Below the pieces are notes generated by a model, which ran no database searches, was not told the origin of the DNA, and was given only the letters and a program-made list of their open reading frames with translations. Of a stretch of DNA of 46,251 nucleotides, positions 1 to 7,448 are shown piece by piece (the first letter of the stretch is position 1; each line of letters opens with the position of its first letter). The stretch comes from Paraburkholderia solitsugae (GTDB taxonomy: Bacteria; Pseudomonadota; Gammaproteobacteria; Burkholderiales; Burkholderiaceae), in the NCBI RefSeq assembly GCF_013177695.1, contig NZ_WOEY01000074.1:1-46251 (forward strand), given 5' to 3'. The position numbers and the translations under genes are program-made.

Positions 1-1
1 G

Positions 2-79
2 CACGGCGGTGGTGGCGGGCACGGCAGCGGCGGCAGTTCGTGGAGCAGCGCCGGCGGCCAGGGGGGACATGGGCATTGA
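2..79 (+). CDS. C-terminal end of a Gly/His/Ser-rich protein (partial)
   Basis: An open frame enters from the left edge and stops at TGA 77-79, giving about 25 residues made almost only of Gly, His and Ser with one Trp. Such tails end many bacterial TPM-domain (YgcG-like) membrane proteins, but no domain is inside the window, so the identity is a guess. It runs toward the tRNA-His terminator on the other strand. Confidence 0.4.
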   Translation, partial: HGGGGGHGSGGSSWSSAGGQGGHGH

Positions 80-144
80 CGTCAATCGAACCTCGTATTG
101 AATGACGAGGCAATCCTGCATCGCGCGATCGTTTGGCGAAGGCC

Positions 145-180
145 AAAACAAAAACGGCGTTGTGATTTCTCACAACGCCG
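145..180 (-). terminator. Rho-independent terminator of tRNA-His
   Basis: A perfect 11-bp inverted repeat (155-165 with 170-180, loop TTTC) is followed on the minus strand by a run of Ts (154-145, interrupted once). It lies about 30 bases past the 3' end of tRNA-His and is therefore its likely terminator. The leftward-entering plus-strand gene could use the same hairpin, though without a T tract on that side. Confidence 0.85.
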
Positions 181-210
181 CTTGGCAAAACTTTAACTGC
201 TCGAATTCTT

Positions 211-287
211 TGGGGTGGCTGATGGGGCTCGAACCCACGACAACAGGAATCACAATCCTGGACTCTACCAACTGAGCTACAGCCACC
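211..287 (-). tRNA. tRNA-His (anticodon GTG)
   Basis: Read on the minus strand this 77-base segment folds as a full cloverleaf: acceptor arm GGTGGCT with AGCCACC, anticodon stem CAGGA/TCCTG with loop TTGTGAT and anticodon GTG, the T-loop GTTCGAG, and an encoded CCA end (213-211). The first base is the extra G-1 facing C73, the identity element for histidyl-tRNA synthetase. A TATAAT-type promoter (356-384) lies upstream and a strong terminator (145-180) downstream. Confidence 0.97.
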
Positions 288-348
288 ACTGACATCTGCT
301 TGACTTGCTAAGCAACTCATTGCTGAGAAACTTGGCTCGTCGATGAAG

Positions 349-379
349 AAACGAGATTATACGAACAAGAATCTCGTTT
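349..379 (-). terminator. Perfect inverted repeat at the end of dusA
   Basis: A 10-bp perfect inverted repeat (349-358 with 370-379, 11-base loop) sits just past the dusA stop codon. In minus-strand RNA it is followed by a short pyrimidine stretch, so it may end dusA transcription. It also contains the -10 hexamer of the tRNA-His promoter, so termination and initiation signals overlap. Confidence 0.5.
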
Positions 380-384
380 GCCTA
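356..384 (-). promoter_or_regulatory. Sigma-70 promoter of tRNA-His
   Basis: On the minus strand, TAGGCA (384-379) and TATAAT (361-356) are separated by 17 bases. Transcription would begin near 349, about 60 bases upstream of the mature tRNA-His 5' end. The -10 box matches consensus fully; the -35 matches 4 of 6. Confidence 0.65.
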
Positions 385-389
385 GTCCT

Positions 390-1391
390 TTATTCAAAAA
401 TTTCGACGGGCTCACGCAGATGCTGTCTTGCCTCGTCGAAGATGGTCAGATCGCGCGCCGCCAGACGTTTGCTATCGGACAACACGCGACGCCATCCACG
501 TGCACCTGCCTCACCGCGGTAAAGGCCGAGCGCATGACGCGTGATTGAACCAAGGTACGTACCGCGTGCCATTTCGGCCGCGCAATATTCGATCAGCTTC
601 GCCTCGACCTGCTCGCGCGTGAGCGGTGCATCCGTCGAGCCATAGAAGCGTGCATCGACATCCGCAAGCAGATAAGGATTGTGATAAGCCTCGCGCCCGA
701 GCATCACGCCGTCGATGTGCTGAAGATGCGTCTCCACTTCATCAAGCGTCTTGATGCCGCCGTTGATGATGATCTCCAGATGCGGGAAGTCGCGCTTCAA
801 CTGATACGCGTACTCGTATTTAAGCGGCGGAATCTCGCGGTTCTCTTTCGGACTCAAGCCCTTGAGAATTGCATTGCGTGCGTGCACGACGAACACGTTG
901 CAGCCGGCGTCCGCGACCGTGCCGACGAAGTCGCGCACAAAGCCATATTCCTCGACTGCATCGACGCCGATCCGGTGCTTGACTGTCACCGGCACGGAGA
1001 CCGCATCGCGCATTGCCTTCACGCAGTCAGCGACGAGTTGCGGCTCGGTCATCAGGCAAGCGCCGAACGCACCTCGCTGCACGCGCTCGGATGGACAGCC
1101 ACAGTTCAGATTGATCTCGTCATAGCCCCACTGCTCACCGAGCTTAGCCGAACGCGCGAGGTCGTCAGGCTCACTGCCGCCGAGTTGCAAAGCGACTGGC
1201 GCTTCATCGGGCGTAAACGCGAGATGGCGCGGCACATCGCCGTGCAGCAACGCGCCAGTAGTGACCATTTCGGTGTAAAGCCACGTATGGCGCGATATCA
1301 CGCGATGCAGCGAGCGGCAGTGGCGATCGGTCCAGTCCATCATCGGCGCAACGGAAACGCGGCGGGGGCTGGGAGTTTGAGCTGAAGACAT
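390..1391 (-). CDS. dusA: tRNA-dihydrouridine synthase A
   Basis: This 333-residue protein reduces uridine to dihydrouridine in the D-loop of tRNAs (positions 20/20a for the DusA class) using FMN and NADPH. The TIM-barrel start APMMDWTDRH (residues 16-25), the NCGCPS motif with the catalytic Cys near residue 99, and KHRIG (138-142) for FMN/tRNA contacts are all present. Length matches the DusA family. The ATG at 1391 has no in-frame rival nearby. The gene precedes tRNA-His on the same strand. In many bacteria the 5' end of dusA is an integration site for mobile elements; here it is intact and no integrase is next to it. Confidence 0.96.
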   Translation of the reverse strand: MSSAQTPSPRRVSVAPMMDWTDRHCRSLHRVISRHTWLYTEMVTTGALLHGDVPRHLAFTPDEAPVALQLGGSEPDDLARSAKLGEQWGYDEINLNCGCPSERVQRGAFGACLMTEPQLVADCVKAMRDAVSVPVTVKHRIGVDAVEEYGFVRDFVGTVADAGCNVFVVHARNAILKGLSPKENREIPPLKYEYAYQLKRDFPHLEIIINGGIKTLDEVETHLQHIDGVMLGREAYHNPYLLADVDARFYGSTDAPLTREQVEAKLIEYCAAEMARGTYLGSITRHALGLYRGEAGARGWRRVLSDSKRLAARDLTIFDEARQHLREPVEIFE

Positions 1392-1740
1392 GGGGCGGCC
1401 AGACGGCTTGAATCAAACCACGATTTTACCGCAAGTGGCCAAATGCCCCTGAAACGCTGATGACACGGCAGGATTGCCCAAAAACACCACCGATAAACCG
1501 CCCTGCCAACCGGGTCTTTGACCAACTAAAACACTTAACAGACGGGGGCAGACCATCGCTGACCCCTGTCGCATATACCGCTGACCGATTATTTCAATAC
1601 CGAGAACAGTAATTTCAGATTATCGATACAAATTTTCAATAGTAGGGGTATACACTGCCTTCCATCGACGTTGCAGACACACCCCTACCGGCTCCTGCGA
1701 CGCCTTCCTGAATGAAATCGAAATTTATCGGAGTCACACC
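1392..1740. other. Intergenic region between dusA and a small exported-protein gene
   Basis: The 349 bases between two divergent genes hold no supported ORF. A possible -10 hexamer TATACA lies at 1649-1654, about 90 bases before the plus-strand gene, but no good -35 box is at the right distance. A Shine-Dalgarno GGAG (1730-1733) precedes the ATG at 1741. I see nothing else in it. Confidence 0.5.
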
Positions 1741-2010
1741 ATGAAGACCAAGCTCATCGCCGCCCTGTTGGTTGCTGTTTCTGCCTCGATCGCTGCTCCC
1801 GCATTCGCTAGCGGCTACGGCCCGGCACCGTTCTATCGTCCGTCGGTCGGCGCACCGGCTTCGCAACAAGGCCAGAACGCGCAAACCGTCGCGGCTGAAC
1901 GCGCTAACGCCGAATCGAACGCATACGGTGGCGTGAACAACGTGTCGTCGCAATCGGGTACGCGTGCACCGGCTTCGTCGGGTCCGCAGTCGGTTTTCTT
2001 CGGCCACTAA
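1741..2010 (+). CDS. Small exported protein, function unknown
   Basis: The 89-residue product begins with a classical Sec signal peptide (MKTKLIAALLVAV, then A-rich, likely cleavage after AFA around residue 23). The mature part is about 65 residues, rich in Ala, Ser, Gly, Gln and Asn, with no Cys. It is probably periplasmic or secreted and poorly ordered. GGAG at 1730-1733 supports the ATG. It is monocistronic, ending at a strong hairpin. I do not recognise a named family; Burkholderiaceae carry many small secreted proteins of this size, such as DUF4148 members, but the DUF4148 core is not evident here. Confidence 0.8.
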   Translation: MKTKLIAALLVAVSASIAAPAFASGYGPAPFYRPSVGAPASQQGQNAQTVAAERANAESNAYGGVNNVSSQSGTRAPASSGPQSVFFGH

Positions 2011-2050
2011 TCTGTCGCCGTTGCAGGTTGCCGTTCACAAGACGGCAGCC

Positions 2051-2100
2051 GAACTGGGCGCCGCGCATGCAGCAATGCATGTCGGCGCCCAGTTCCGTTT
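2051..2100 (+). terminator. Rho-independent terminator
   Basis: A 12-bp perfect stem (2051-2062 with 2084-2095) carries an inner 5-bp stem (2066-2070 with 2077-2081). It lies 40 bases past the stop of the small exported-protein gene. The following CGTTT is only a weak T tract. Confidence 0.7.
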
Positions 2101-2237
2101 ACGTGTCCGTTGCGCCCGCGGTATCAAACCCCGGCCCCTGCTTCGTCACGCCTCGCGCACCGCCTCGTTGGGCGACTCGTTCGGCGATTCGCAAAGTCAG
2201 CTAAATCGAATGCGTTTGCCAATTGACGGGTTTGTGG

Positions 2238-2480
2238 CTATGCGGCGAGGCCGGTATCGATCGTTTCGCGCGCCGCCCGGAAGCCTGCCTCGGCCGCGGC
2301 ATGCTCGGTGGACCATAGGGTGTCGATGTGCACGAGCCGCCAGTCGACCACCACTGCATCGTTACGCAACACCCGAAAATGCGCTTTAACACCGGTGAGC
2401 ACCTGTTCGACCGCGACTTCGATGTCGTAGTCCTGATAGCGCTCCTGGTAGTCGCCCATGTCGAGGCCCTTCGGCTCCAT
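2238..2480 (-). CDS. Small conserved-looking cytosolic protein, unknown
   Basis: This is an 80-residue, acidic protein without signal peptide or membrane segment. The ATG at 2480 is chosen because AAGGAGG lies 5 bases before it; the frame is open further upstream but without such a site, and that N-terminus is Arg-rich and unlike coding sequence. Visible features are a Tyr/Asp-rich start, a central beta-strand pattern (VKAHFRVLRNDAVVVDWRLV) and an Ala-rich helix at the end. The function is not recognisable. It is followed on the same strand by nothing clear, and preceded by another small gene. Confidence 0.65.
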   Translation of the reverse strand: MEPKGLDMGDYQERYQDYDIEVAVEQVLTGVKAHFRVLRNDAVVVDWRLVHIDTLWSTEHAAAEAGFRAARETIDTGLAA

Positions 2481-2587
2481 GATCGCCTCCTTGGTGTCCT
2501 GCGTGCCCTTAAATGTCGGCGGCCATACCTGTCCACCGGGCCGTCGTTGCGGCTCGGAGCATGCACCGGCCCGCCCTCGCCTGACGA

Positions 2588-2785
2588 TCAGTCGCAATCG
2601 CCAGACAGGTACTGCCGGCCGCTACAGGTGATTTCGACTTCGCCGCCGCTTGCTTCAGCGGCGAGCCCGTTCGTCAGCAACTCCGCCGTGACGGATTGCT
2701 CAAACCTCGGCATGGGCTGTCCGACGCCGACATCGTTCAGGCGCCGCAACGCTTCAACCGCTTCCGGACTTAATGACTTCGACAT
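2588..2785 (-). CDS. Small hypothetical protein (65 aa)
   Basis: A GGAG six bases before the ATG at 2785 supports this start; the longer open frame upstream (to 2953) is Arg/Pro-rich and probably not translated. The product MSKSLSPEAV... has a predicted N-terminal helix and two Cys near the C-terminus. No known domain is recognised. It lies about 100 bases upstream of the 2238-2480 gene on the same strand, so the two may be cotranscribed. Confidence 0.55.
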   Translation of the reverse strand: MSKSLSPEAVEALRRLNDVGVGQPMPRFEQSVTAELLTNGLAAEASGGEVEITCSGRQYLSGDCD

Positions 2786-2938
2786 GGCCGTCTCCGTCGT
2801 GGTGCTGAATTTATCGTAGCAAGTTTCGCGGCCGCACGCAGGGGCACGTCGAGGCGTACGGGTTGCGTGCCGTACGGATGCGTGGCGGCAGCAAACCAGC
2901 AAGCGGGATAGGAAAGGAGGACGAGATGGAGCGAAGCG

Positions 2939-2964
2939 GCGCCAACGCAACATAGCGTCGGCGC
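2939..2964 (-). terminator. Hairpin downstream of ssuF
   Basis: An inverted repeat of 10 bp with one wobble position (2939-2948 with 2955-2964, loop AACATA) lies 40 bases after the ssuF stop. There is no T tract, so it may be a weak or Rho-assisted terminator, or an mRNA-end stabiliser. Confidence 0.4.
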
Positions 2965-3004
2965 GCGAGACGGTACGAGCAGTGCGAATCGTGCAGCCTC
3001 GCGC

Positions 3005-3220
3005 TTACAAACGCGCGATCGACACCTCCGTCGACTTCACCAGCGCAACTACCTCCGAGCCGACCTTCAGGTCGAGTTCGTCGACAGAACGCGTGGTGAT
3101 CACCGAGGTGACGATACCGAACGGCGTGTCCACATCGACCTCGGACACCACCGGCCCGCGGATGATTTCCTTGACCTTGCCTTTGAACTGATTGCGTACA
3201 TTGATTGCGGAAATGGTCAT
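3005..3220 (-). CDS. ssuF: Molybdopterin-binding (Mop/TOBE) protein of the sulfonate operon
   Basis: The 71-residue protein is a single Mop domain (starts MTISAINVRNQFKGKV, ends with the ALVKSTEVSIARL strand), the fold that binds molybdate in Mop and ModE/ModC TOBE domains. In Pseudomonas putida the last gene of ssuEADCBF encodes such a protein and is needed for sulfonate use; the same position after ssuB here supports the name. Its biochemical role in sulfonate metabolism is not established. A Shine-Dalgarno GGAG lies just upstream (GAGTCACTCGAT spacing is slightly long). It is cotranscribed with ssuDCB. Confidence 0.85.
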   Translation of the reverse strand: MTISAINVRNQFKGKVKEIIRGPVVSEVDVDTPFGIVTSVITTRSVDELDLKVGSEVVALVKSTEVSIARL

Positions 3221-3267
3221 ATCGAGTGACTCCAGAAAAGCGATTGAAAACAGTCAGTCAAGGGATG

Positions 3268-4269
3268 TCAGACGGCCCAGCGGACGTCTGTCGGCCGCGT
3301 GAGGCGGCCCTCGTTACGTGCGTCGTAAGCGCGGTGGGACAGCGCGTCGTCGTTCGGCGCCGTCTTCAGTACGCGTTGCAACACATGTTCTTCCAGCGCG
3401 GCAAAACCGGCCGATGCGCGCGCCCGCGGGCGCGCAAGCGGCACCGGCTGATCGAGCGCGATGCGTCCTTCTTCGATCAGCAGAATCCGGTCGCCTAGCG
3501 CGACAGCTTCGTGCACATCGTGCGTCACCAGCAGCGCGGTAAATTGATGTTCGCGCCACAGGCGTTCGATCAGCGCGTGCATCTCGATGCGCGTCAAGGC
3601 GTCGAGCGCGCCGAGCGGCTCGTCCAGCAGCAGCAATTGCGGCCGATGCACCAGCGCACGCGCCAGCGCCACACGCTGACGCTGACCGCCGGAGAGCTGC
3701 GCGGGCCAGTCATTGGCGCGCTCCAGCAAACCGACTTCGGCGAGCACGGCGCGCGCATCTTCACGCGCGCTGCGGCCGAGGCCGAGCATCACGTTTTGCA
3801 GCACGCTCTTCCAGGGCAAGAGCCGCGCGTCCTGGAACATGATGCGGGTGTCGAGCGGGCGGCCGTCTTCGGTGCGCTTTTCGAGCACGCCCGACGTGGT
3901 CTTCTCCAGACCCGCGACCAACCGCAACAAGGTCGATTTCCCGCAGCCGCTGCGGCCGACAATGGCCACGAAGCTGCCGCGCTCGATCGACAGATCAAAA
4001 TCGGACAACACCTTGCGCGCGCCATACTGCTTGCCGACGCCGCGCAACTCGACGCAATAATCGGCGGACCGGCGTGCGTCGTTGCGCGCCGATGCCCCCG
4101 CCGCCGAGGGCACGACGCCCACGCGATGGTAATCGTGCGCCGGATCTGCGCGGTCGAAGCCGGCGGCCTCATCCGCGTCGTGATCGACGGTGCGCGGTTG
4201 CGCCAGTTCGGCTTCGAGATCGCTGCCCGCGATACCGCCGAATGACGCCGACAATGTCGTTGCGCTCAT
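3268..4269 (-). CDS. ssuB: Aliphatic sulfonate ABC transporter, ATP-binding protein
   Basis: The protein powers sulfonate import with the permease SsuC. Walker A GRSGCGKST (residues 105-113 from this start), signature LSGGQRQR, Walker B LLLLDEP and the switch His in LLVTHD are all intact. The ATG at 4269 is chosen because it overlaps the ssuC stop as ATGA; an upstream ATG at 4302 is also in frame. The 333 residues exceed the usual ~255-270 of SsuB because of a poorly conserved, acidic/Ala-rich N-terminal extension of about 70 residues and a C-terminal tail of about 60. Whether these have a role is unknown. Confidence 0.93.
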   Translation of the reverse strand: MSATTLSASFGGIAGSDLEAELAQPRTVDHDADEAAGFDRADPAHDYHRVGVVPSAAGASARNDARRSADYCVELRGVGKQYGARKVLSDFDLSIERGSFVAIVGRSGCGKSTLLRLVAGLEKTTSGVLEKRTEDGRPLDTRIMFQDARLLPWKSVLQNVMLGLGRSAREDARAVLAEVGLLERANDWPAQLSGGQRQRVALARALVHRPQLLLLDEPLGALDALTRIEMHALIERLWREHQFTALLVTHDVHEAVALGDRILLIEEGRIALDQPVPLARPRARASAGFAALEEHVLQRVLKTAPNDDALSHRAYDARNEGRLTRPTDVRWAV

Positions 4270-5162
4270 GCTTTCGCTCCTCGTTGATAGGCCGGATGCC
4301 AACGCAGCGACACGCGCTCGAGACTCTTGGCCAGCACGTCGGCGAGTTTGCCGAGCGCCGCGTACAGCAGGATGCCCACCACCACCACATCGGTTTGCAG
4401 GAATTCGCGTGCGTTCATCGTCATGTAGCCGATGCCCGATTGCGCGGAAATGGTTTCAGCGACGATCAGCGTGACCCACATCAGCCCGAACGCGAAACGC
4501 ACGCCGACCAGAATCGACGGCAACGCGCCCGGCAGGATCACGTGCCGGTAAAGTGCGAAACCCTTCACGCCGTAACTCCGCGCCATTTCGATCAGATTGG
4601 CATCGACCGAACGGATGCCGTGAAACGTGTTCACGTAGATCGGGAAAAACACGCCCAGCGCGACGAGAAACACCTTCGCTTCTTCCTCGATACCGAACCA
4701 CAGGATGACGAGCGGGATCATCGCCAGCGCGGGAATGTTGCGGACCATCTGCACAGTCGAATCGAGCGCGATTTCGGCGGGTTTGAAGAGACCCGTCGCG
4801 AGGCCGAGCACGAGTCCGATGCCGCCACCGATTGCGAAGCCCGACACCGCGCGCCATGTGCTGACCTTCACGTCCGCCCACATTTCGCCGGACTGGATCA
4901 GTGACCACGCGGCTTTCACGACCGCGAGCGGCTCGGGCAGCACGCGCGTCGAGAGAATGCCGCTACGCGCGGCGAATTCCCATGCCAGCAGAATCGCCAG
5001 CGGCGCGAGCCACGGTGCCAGATGCGCACCGATGCGGCGTAATACGGCGAGACTCGCGGAGCGGCTCGCGCCTGAACGCGCACCTGCATTCACGTCTGCA
5101 TTGACGTCTGCACGCGCGCCGGCGTGTGTACCTCGTCCCGCACTCACAGTGGATTGAGCCAT
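4266..5162 (-). CDS. ssuC: Aliphatic sulfonate ABC transporter permease
   Basis: The 298-residue inner-membrane protein has the binding-protein-dependent transport fold with about six membrane helices and the EAA loop around GALPSILVGVRFAFGL, which docks on SsuB. The N-terminal 40 residues are Ala/Arg-rich and probably cytosolic. It overlaps ssuB by 4 bases and follows ssuD by 56 bases, so the three are one transcript. The matching periplasmic binding protein SsuA is not in this window. Confidence 0.93.
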   Translation of the reverse strand: MAQSTVSAGRGTHAGARADVNADVNAGARSGASRSASLAVLRRIGAHLAPWLAPLAILLAWEFAARSGILSTRVLPEPLAVVKAAWSLIQSGEMWADVKVSTWRAVSGFAIGGGIGLVLGLATGLFKPAEIALDSTVQMVRNIPALAMIPLVILWFGIEEEAKVFLVALGVFFPIYVNTFHGIRSVDANLIEMARSYGVKGFALYRHVILPGALPSILVGVRFAFGLMWVTLIVAETISAQSGIGYMTMNAREFLQTDVVVVGILLYAALGKLADVLAKSLERVSLRWHPAYQRGAKA

Positions 5163-5218
5163 GATGATTCCCTCATTGCTTAACCGTTGGGCGTCGTTAT
5201 CGAACCGGGCGCAAGCGC

Positions 5219-6379
5219 TCAGCTCGAGCTCGCCGCCTTCGGCAGATAGTTGTTGCCGACAATCTCGCCGAACGGACCCGACAGCGGGCCGCCCGAGGCC
5301 TTGCTTCGATGGCCCGGCAGCAGCGGGAACACCAGTTCAGCGAAGCGATACGACTCTTCGAGATGCGGATAGCCGGACAGGATGAACGTATCGATGCCGA
5401 GCGCCGCGTACTCGTTCATCAGCGCCGCCACCTGTTCGGGATTGCCGACCAGCGCCGTCCCCGCGCCGCCGCGCACGAGACCCACGCCCGCCCACAAATG
5501 CGGATACACCTCGAGTTCCGCCCGGCCACCGCGCTTGCCGCCGTGCAATGCCGCCATGCGGCGCTGTCCTTCAGAATCCATCTTCGAGAACGAAGCTTGG
5601 GCACGAGAAATGGTTTCGTCGTCGAGCTTGCTGATCAGCTTGTCGGCGGCGGCCCATGCTTCTTCTTCGGTCTCGCGCACGATGACGTGCAGGCGAATGC
5701 CGAACTTGATCTTGCGGCCACGCGCTTCAGCACGGGCCCGAATGTCGGCGATCTTCTTCGCGACGGCGGCGGGCGGCTCGCCCCACGTCAGATACGTGTC
5801 GATGTGATCGGCCGCGATGTCGTGTGCAGCCGCTGACGACCCGCCGAACCACAGCGGCGGATGCGGGTTCTGCACCGGCGGATACAGCGCCTTGCCGCCC
5901 TTCGAAGTCAAATGCTTGCCATTGAAGTCGATCGCGTCGTTGGTATGCGCGGCGCTCAGCAGCTTGCGCCAGATGTGCAGGAACTCGTCGGTGATTTCAT
6001 AGCGCGTGTCGTGATCGACGAACACGCCGTCACCTTCCAGTTCAGCCGAATCGCCGCCGGTCACGACGTTGATCAGCAGACGTCCATTCGACAGACGGTC
6101 GAAGGTCGCCGCCATGCGCGCCGCCAGACCCGGCGATGAAATGCCCGGACGGATCGCCACCAGAAACTTCAGGCGTTTGGTCGCGGCAATCAGGCTCGAT
6201 GCGACGACCCATGCGTCTTCGCATGAACGGCCGGTCGGCAGCAGCACGCCCTCGTAGCCGAGGGTATCGGCGGCCACGGCGATCTGCTGGAAGTAGTCGT
6301 AATCGGCTGCGCGTGCGCCTTGGGACGTACCGAGATAGCGGCTGTCGCCGTGAGTCGGAATGAACCAGAACACATTCAT
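5219..6379 (-). CDS. ssuD: FMNH2-dependent alkanesulfonate monooxygenase
   Basis: This 386-residue TIM-barrel enzyme of the bacterial luciferase family cleaves C1-C10 alkanesulfonates to aldehyde and sulfite with O2 and reduced FMN. MNVFWFIPTHGDSRYLG at the start, the TGRSCEDAW loop and the Arg-rich YPHLEESYRFAE near the end match SsuD along its whole length. AGGAG six bases before the ATG at 6379 fixes the start. It is the first gene of ssuDCBF. Reduced FMN must come from a reductase (SsuE) encoded elsewhere; the flavin reductase at 22048-22734 is one candidate but is far away. Confidence 0.95.
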   Translation of the reverse strand: MNVFWFIPTHGDSRYLGTSQGARAADYDYFQQIAVAADTLGYEGVLLPTGRSCEDAWVVASSLIAATKRLKFLVAIRPGISSPGLAARMAATFDRLSNGRLLINVVTGGDSAELEGDGVFVDHDTRYEITDEFLHIWRKLLSAAHTNDAIDFNGKHLTSKGGKALYPPVQNPHPPLWFGGSSAAAHDIAADHIDTYLTWGEPPAAVAKKIADIRARAEARGRKIKFGIRLHVIVRETEEEAWAAADKLISKLDDETISRAQASFSKMDSEGQRRMAALHGGKRGGRAELEVYPHLWAGVGLVRGGAGTALVGNPEQVAALMNEYAALGIDTFILSGYPHLEESYRFAELVFPLLPGHRSKASGGPLSGPFGEIVGNNYLPKAASSS

Positions 6380-6917
6380 TTGCTGCTCCTGCTTGTTCGA
6401 AACTGGATTGAATGGAGACGTGTGTCACGACGGTGCGTCGAGTGAAAGCACACACGCCGGTCGCGCGCCGCTAGCCGCGCGCCGCTGGTCGCGCACATCC
6501 ATCCGGCACGAGAGCCGGAGATGCAAGCGCAAAAGAGGACGGAAATACTGCGGTGGGGCGCGGACTAGTTCCGACAGCGCATCCGCAAACGCGCGCGCGC
6601 CATGCAGCAGTTGAAGATCGGCATCAGGCAGGACATCGCGGCGGCTTCCCTCGACCAGACGTGCGCGTGATGCGCTCGATTAAATGGGCGACGGCGGCAA
6701 ACGCCGTCTGCATGGAGAAACAGTCTATGGATCGGGGCCCGGCTTTTGAACGATTTTTTTTAGCTTAGGTTTTCCACTTTCGTGATTAGCCCGACGTTAA
6801 AGCATACGGGTGTTGCACCTTACCTACGCTGAAAACGGGATACCCCTCTATATAATGGCGCCACATTTCCAATAATCCGGTGCAGGCCGCGCAAACCACG
6901 CCGCCTGAGCTCTCGCG
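6380..6917. other. 538-base region upstream of ssuD without a recognised gene
   Basis: In related sulfonate operons ssuE and ssuA occupy this side, but no frame here resembles them, even as fragments. Visible structures are a 6-bp hairpin (6502-6507 with 6514-6519) and a 7-bp hairpin GACGGCG/CGCCGTC near 6690-6708. TATAAT at 6851-6856 could serve the plus-strand membrane-protein gene; its -35 (GCTGAA) is poor. Confidence 0.5.
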
Positions 6918-7352
6918 GTGTCATGCATGCAAAAACTCATCCTGCCGTTCGTCGCCGGTTTTCTGGCTTCCCTGTTCTTTCATGAATCGACCCTTGCGCT
7001 GCTGCACGCCGCCGGTCTGATCGACCCAACCGGTTTTTCGACCGCGCCCTTTTTGCCGCTCGGGCTACCGGAGTTCATTGCGAACGCGATCTGGAGCGCG
7101 TTCTGGGCGGTGCTGATGGCGTGGCTGTTGCGCGTGGCGCCTGGGCGGCGCGCGCCCTGGGTGCCCGCCTTCGTGTTCGGCGGCATTGCCTTGACGGCCG
7201 CGAGCGTGTTCGTGGTCGATCCGCTGCGCGGCATCTGGCCGAGCGGCAACATGTTGCCGCGCCTCGCGGTAGGTTTCGCAGCGAATGCGATGTGGGGCTG
7301 GGGCGCGCTGGTGTTCATGCGCGCCTTCATGGCTAGCGAAGACGAAGACTGA
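6918..7352 (+). CDS. Small hydrophobic membrane protein, unknown
   Basis: The product of about 144 residues has four likely membrane segments (roughly 6-26, 52-76, 83-103 and 117-137) and ends with an acidic SEDED tail, so it is an integral inner-membrane protein. Two starts are possible: GTG 6918, with GAG eight bases upstream, or ATG 6927 (MQKLILPF), which loses only three residues; I cannot decide. No family with a known function is recognised. It stands alone between the ssu operon and a converging gene, followed by a hairpin. Confidence 0.8.
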   Translation: MSCMQKLILPFVAGFLASLFFHESTLALLHAAGLIDPTGFSTAPFLPLGLPEFIANAIWSAFWAVLMAWLLRVAPGRRAPWVPAFVFGGIALTAASVFVVDPLRGIWPSGNMLPRLAVGFAANAMWGWGALVFMRAFMASEDED

Positions 7353-7378
7353 GCGTCTTCCTGGTGTAGGTTCGTTCC

Positions 7379-7408
7379 GGCTATGCCGGGACAACGCCCG
7401 GCATAGCC
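7379..7408 (+). terminator. Bidirectional-type hairpin between convergent genes
   Basis: A perfect 12-bp stem (7379-7390 with 7397-7408) with a 6-base loop lies between the membrane-protein gene and the converging hydrolase gene. T-rich sequence follows only after some 12 bases, so termination strength is uncertain. Confidence 0.6.
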
Positions 7409-7448
7409 CTCCTGCTTCAATTGTTTTAACGCTGTGGCCTGACCCCGC

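Noticed and set aside
390..1391. Possible integrated element at dusA
   Set aside because: dusA is full length, and no integrase, phage gene or direct repeat is visible next to it.
4270..4302. Earlier ATG for ssuB at 4302
   Set aside because: The ATGA overlap with ssuC at 4266-4269 is the more usual coupling; the upstream start would overlap ssuC by 37 bases.
6553..6768. 71-codon plus-strand frame upstream of ssuD
   Set aside because: No ribosome site, biased composition, no similarity to SsuE or SsuA.
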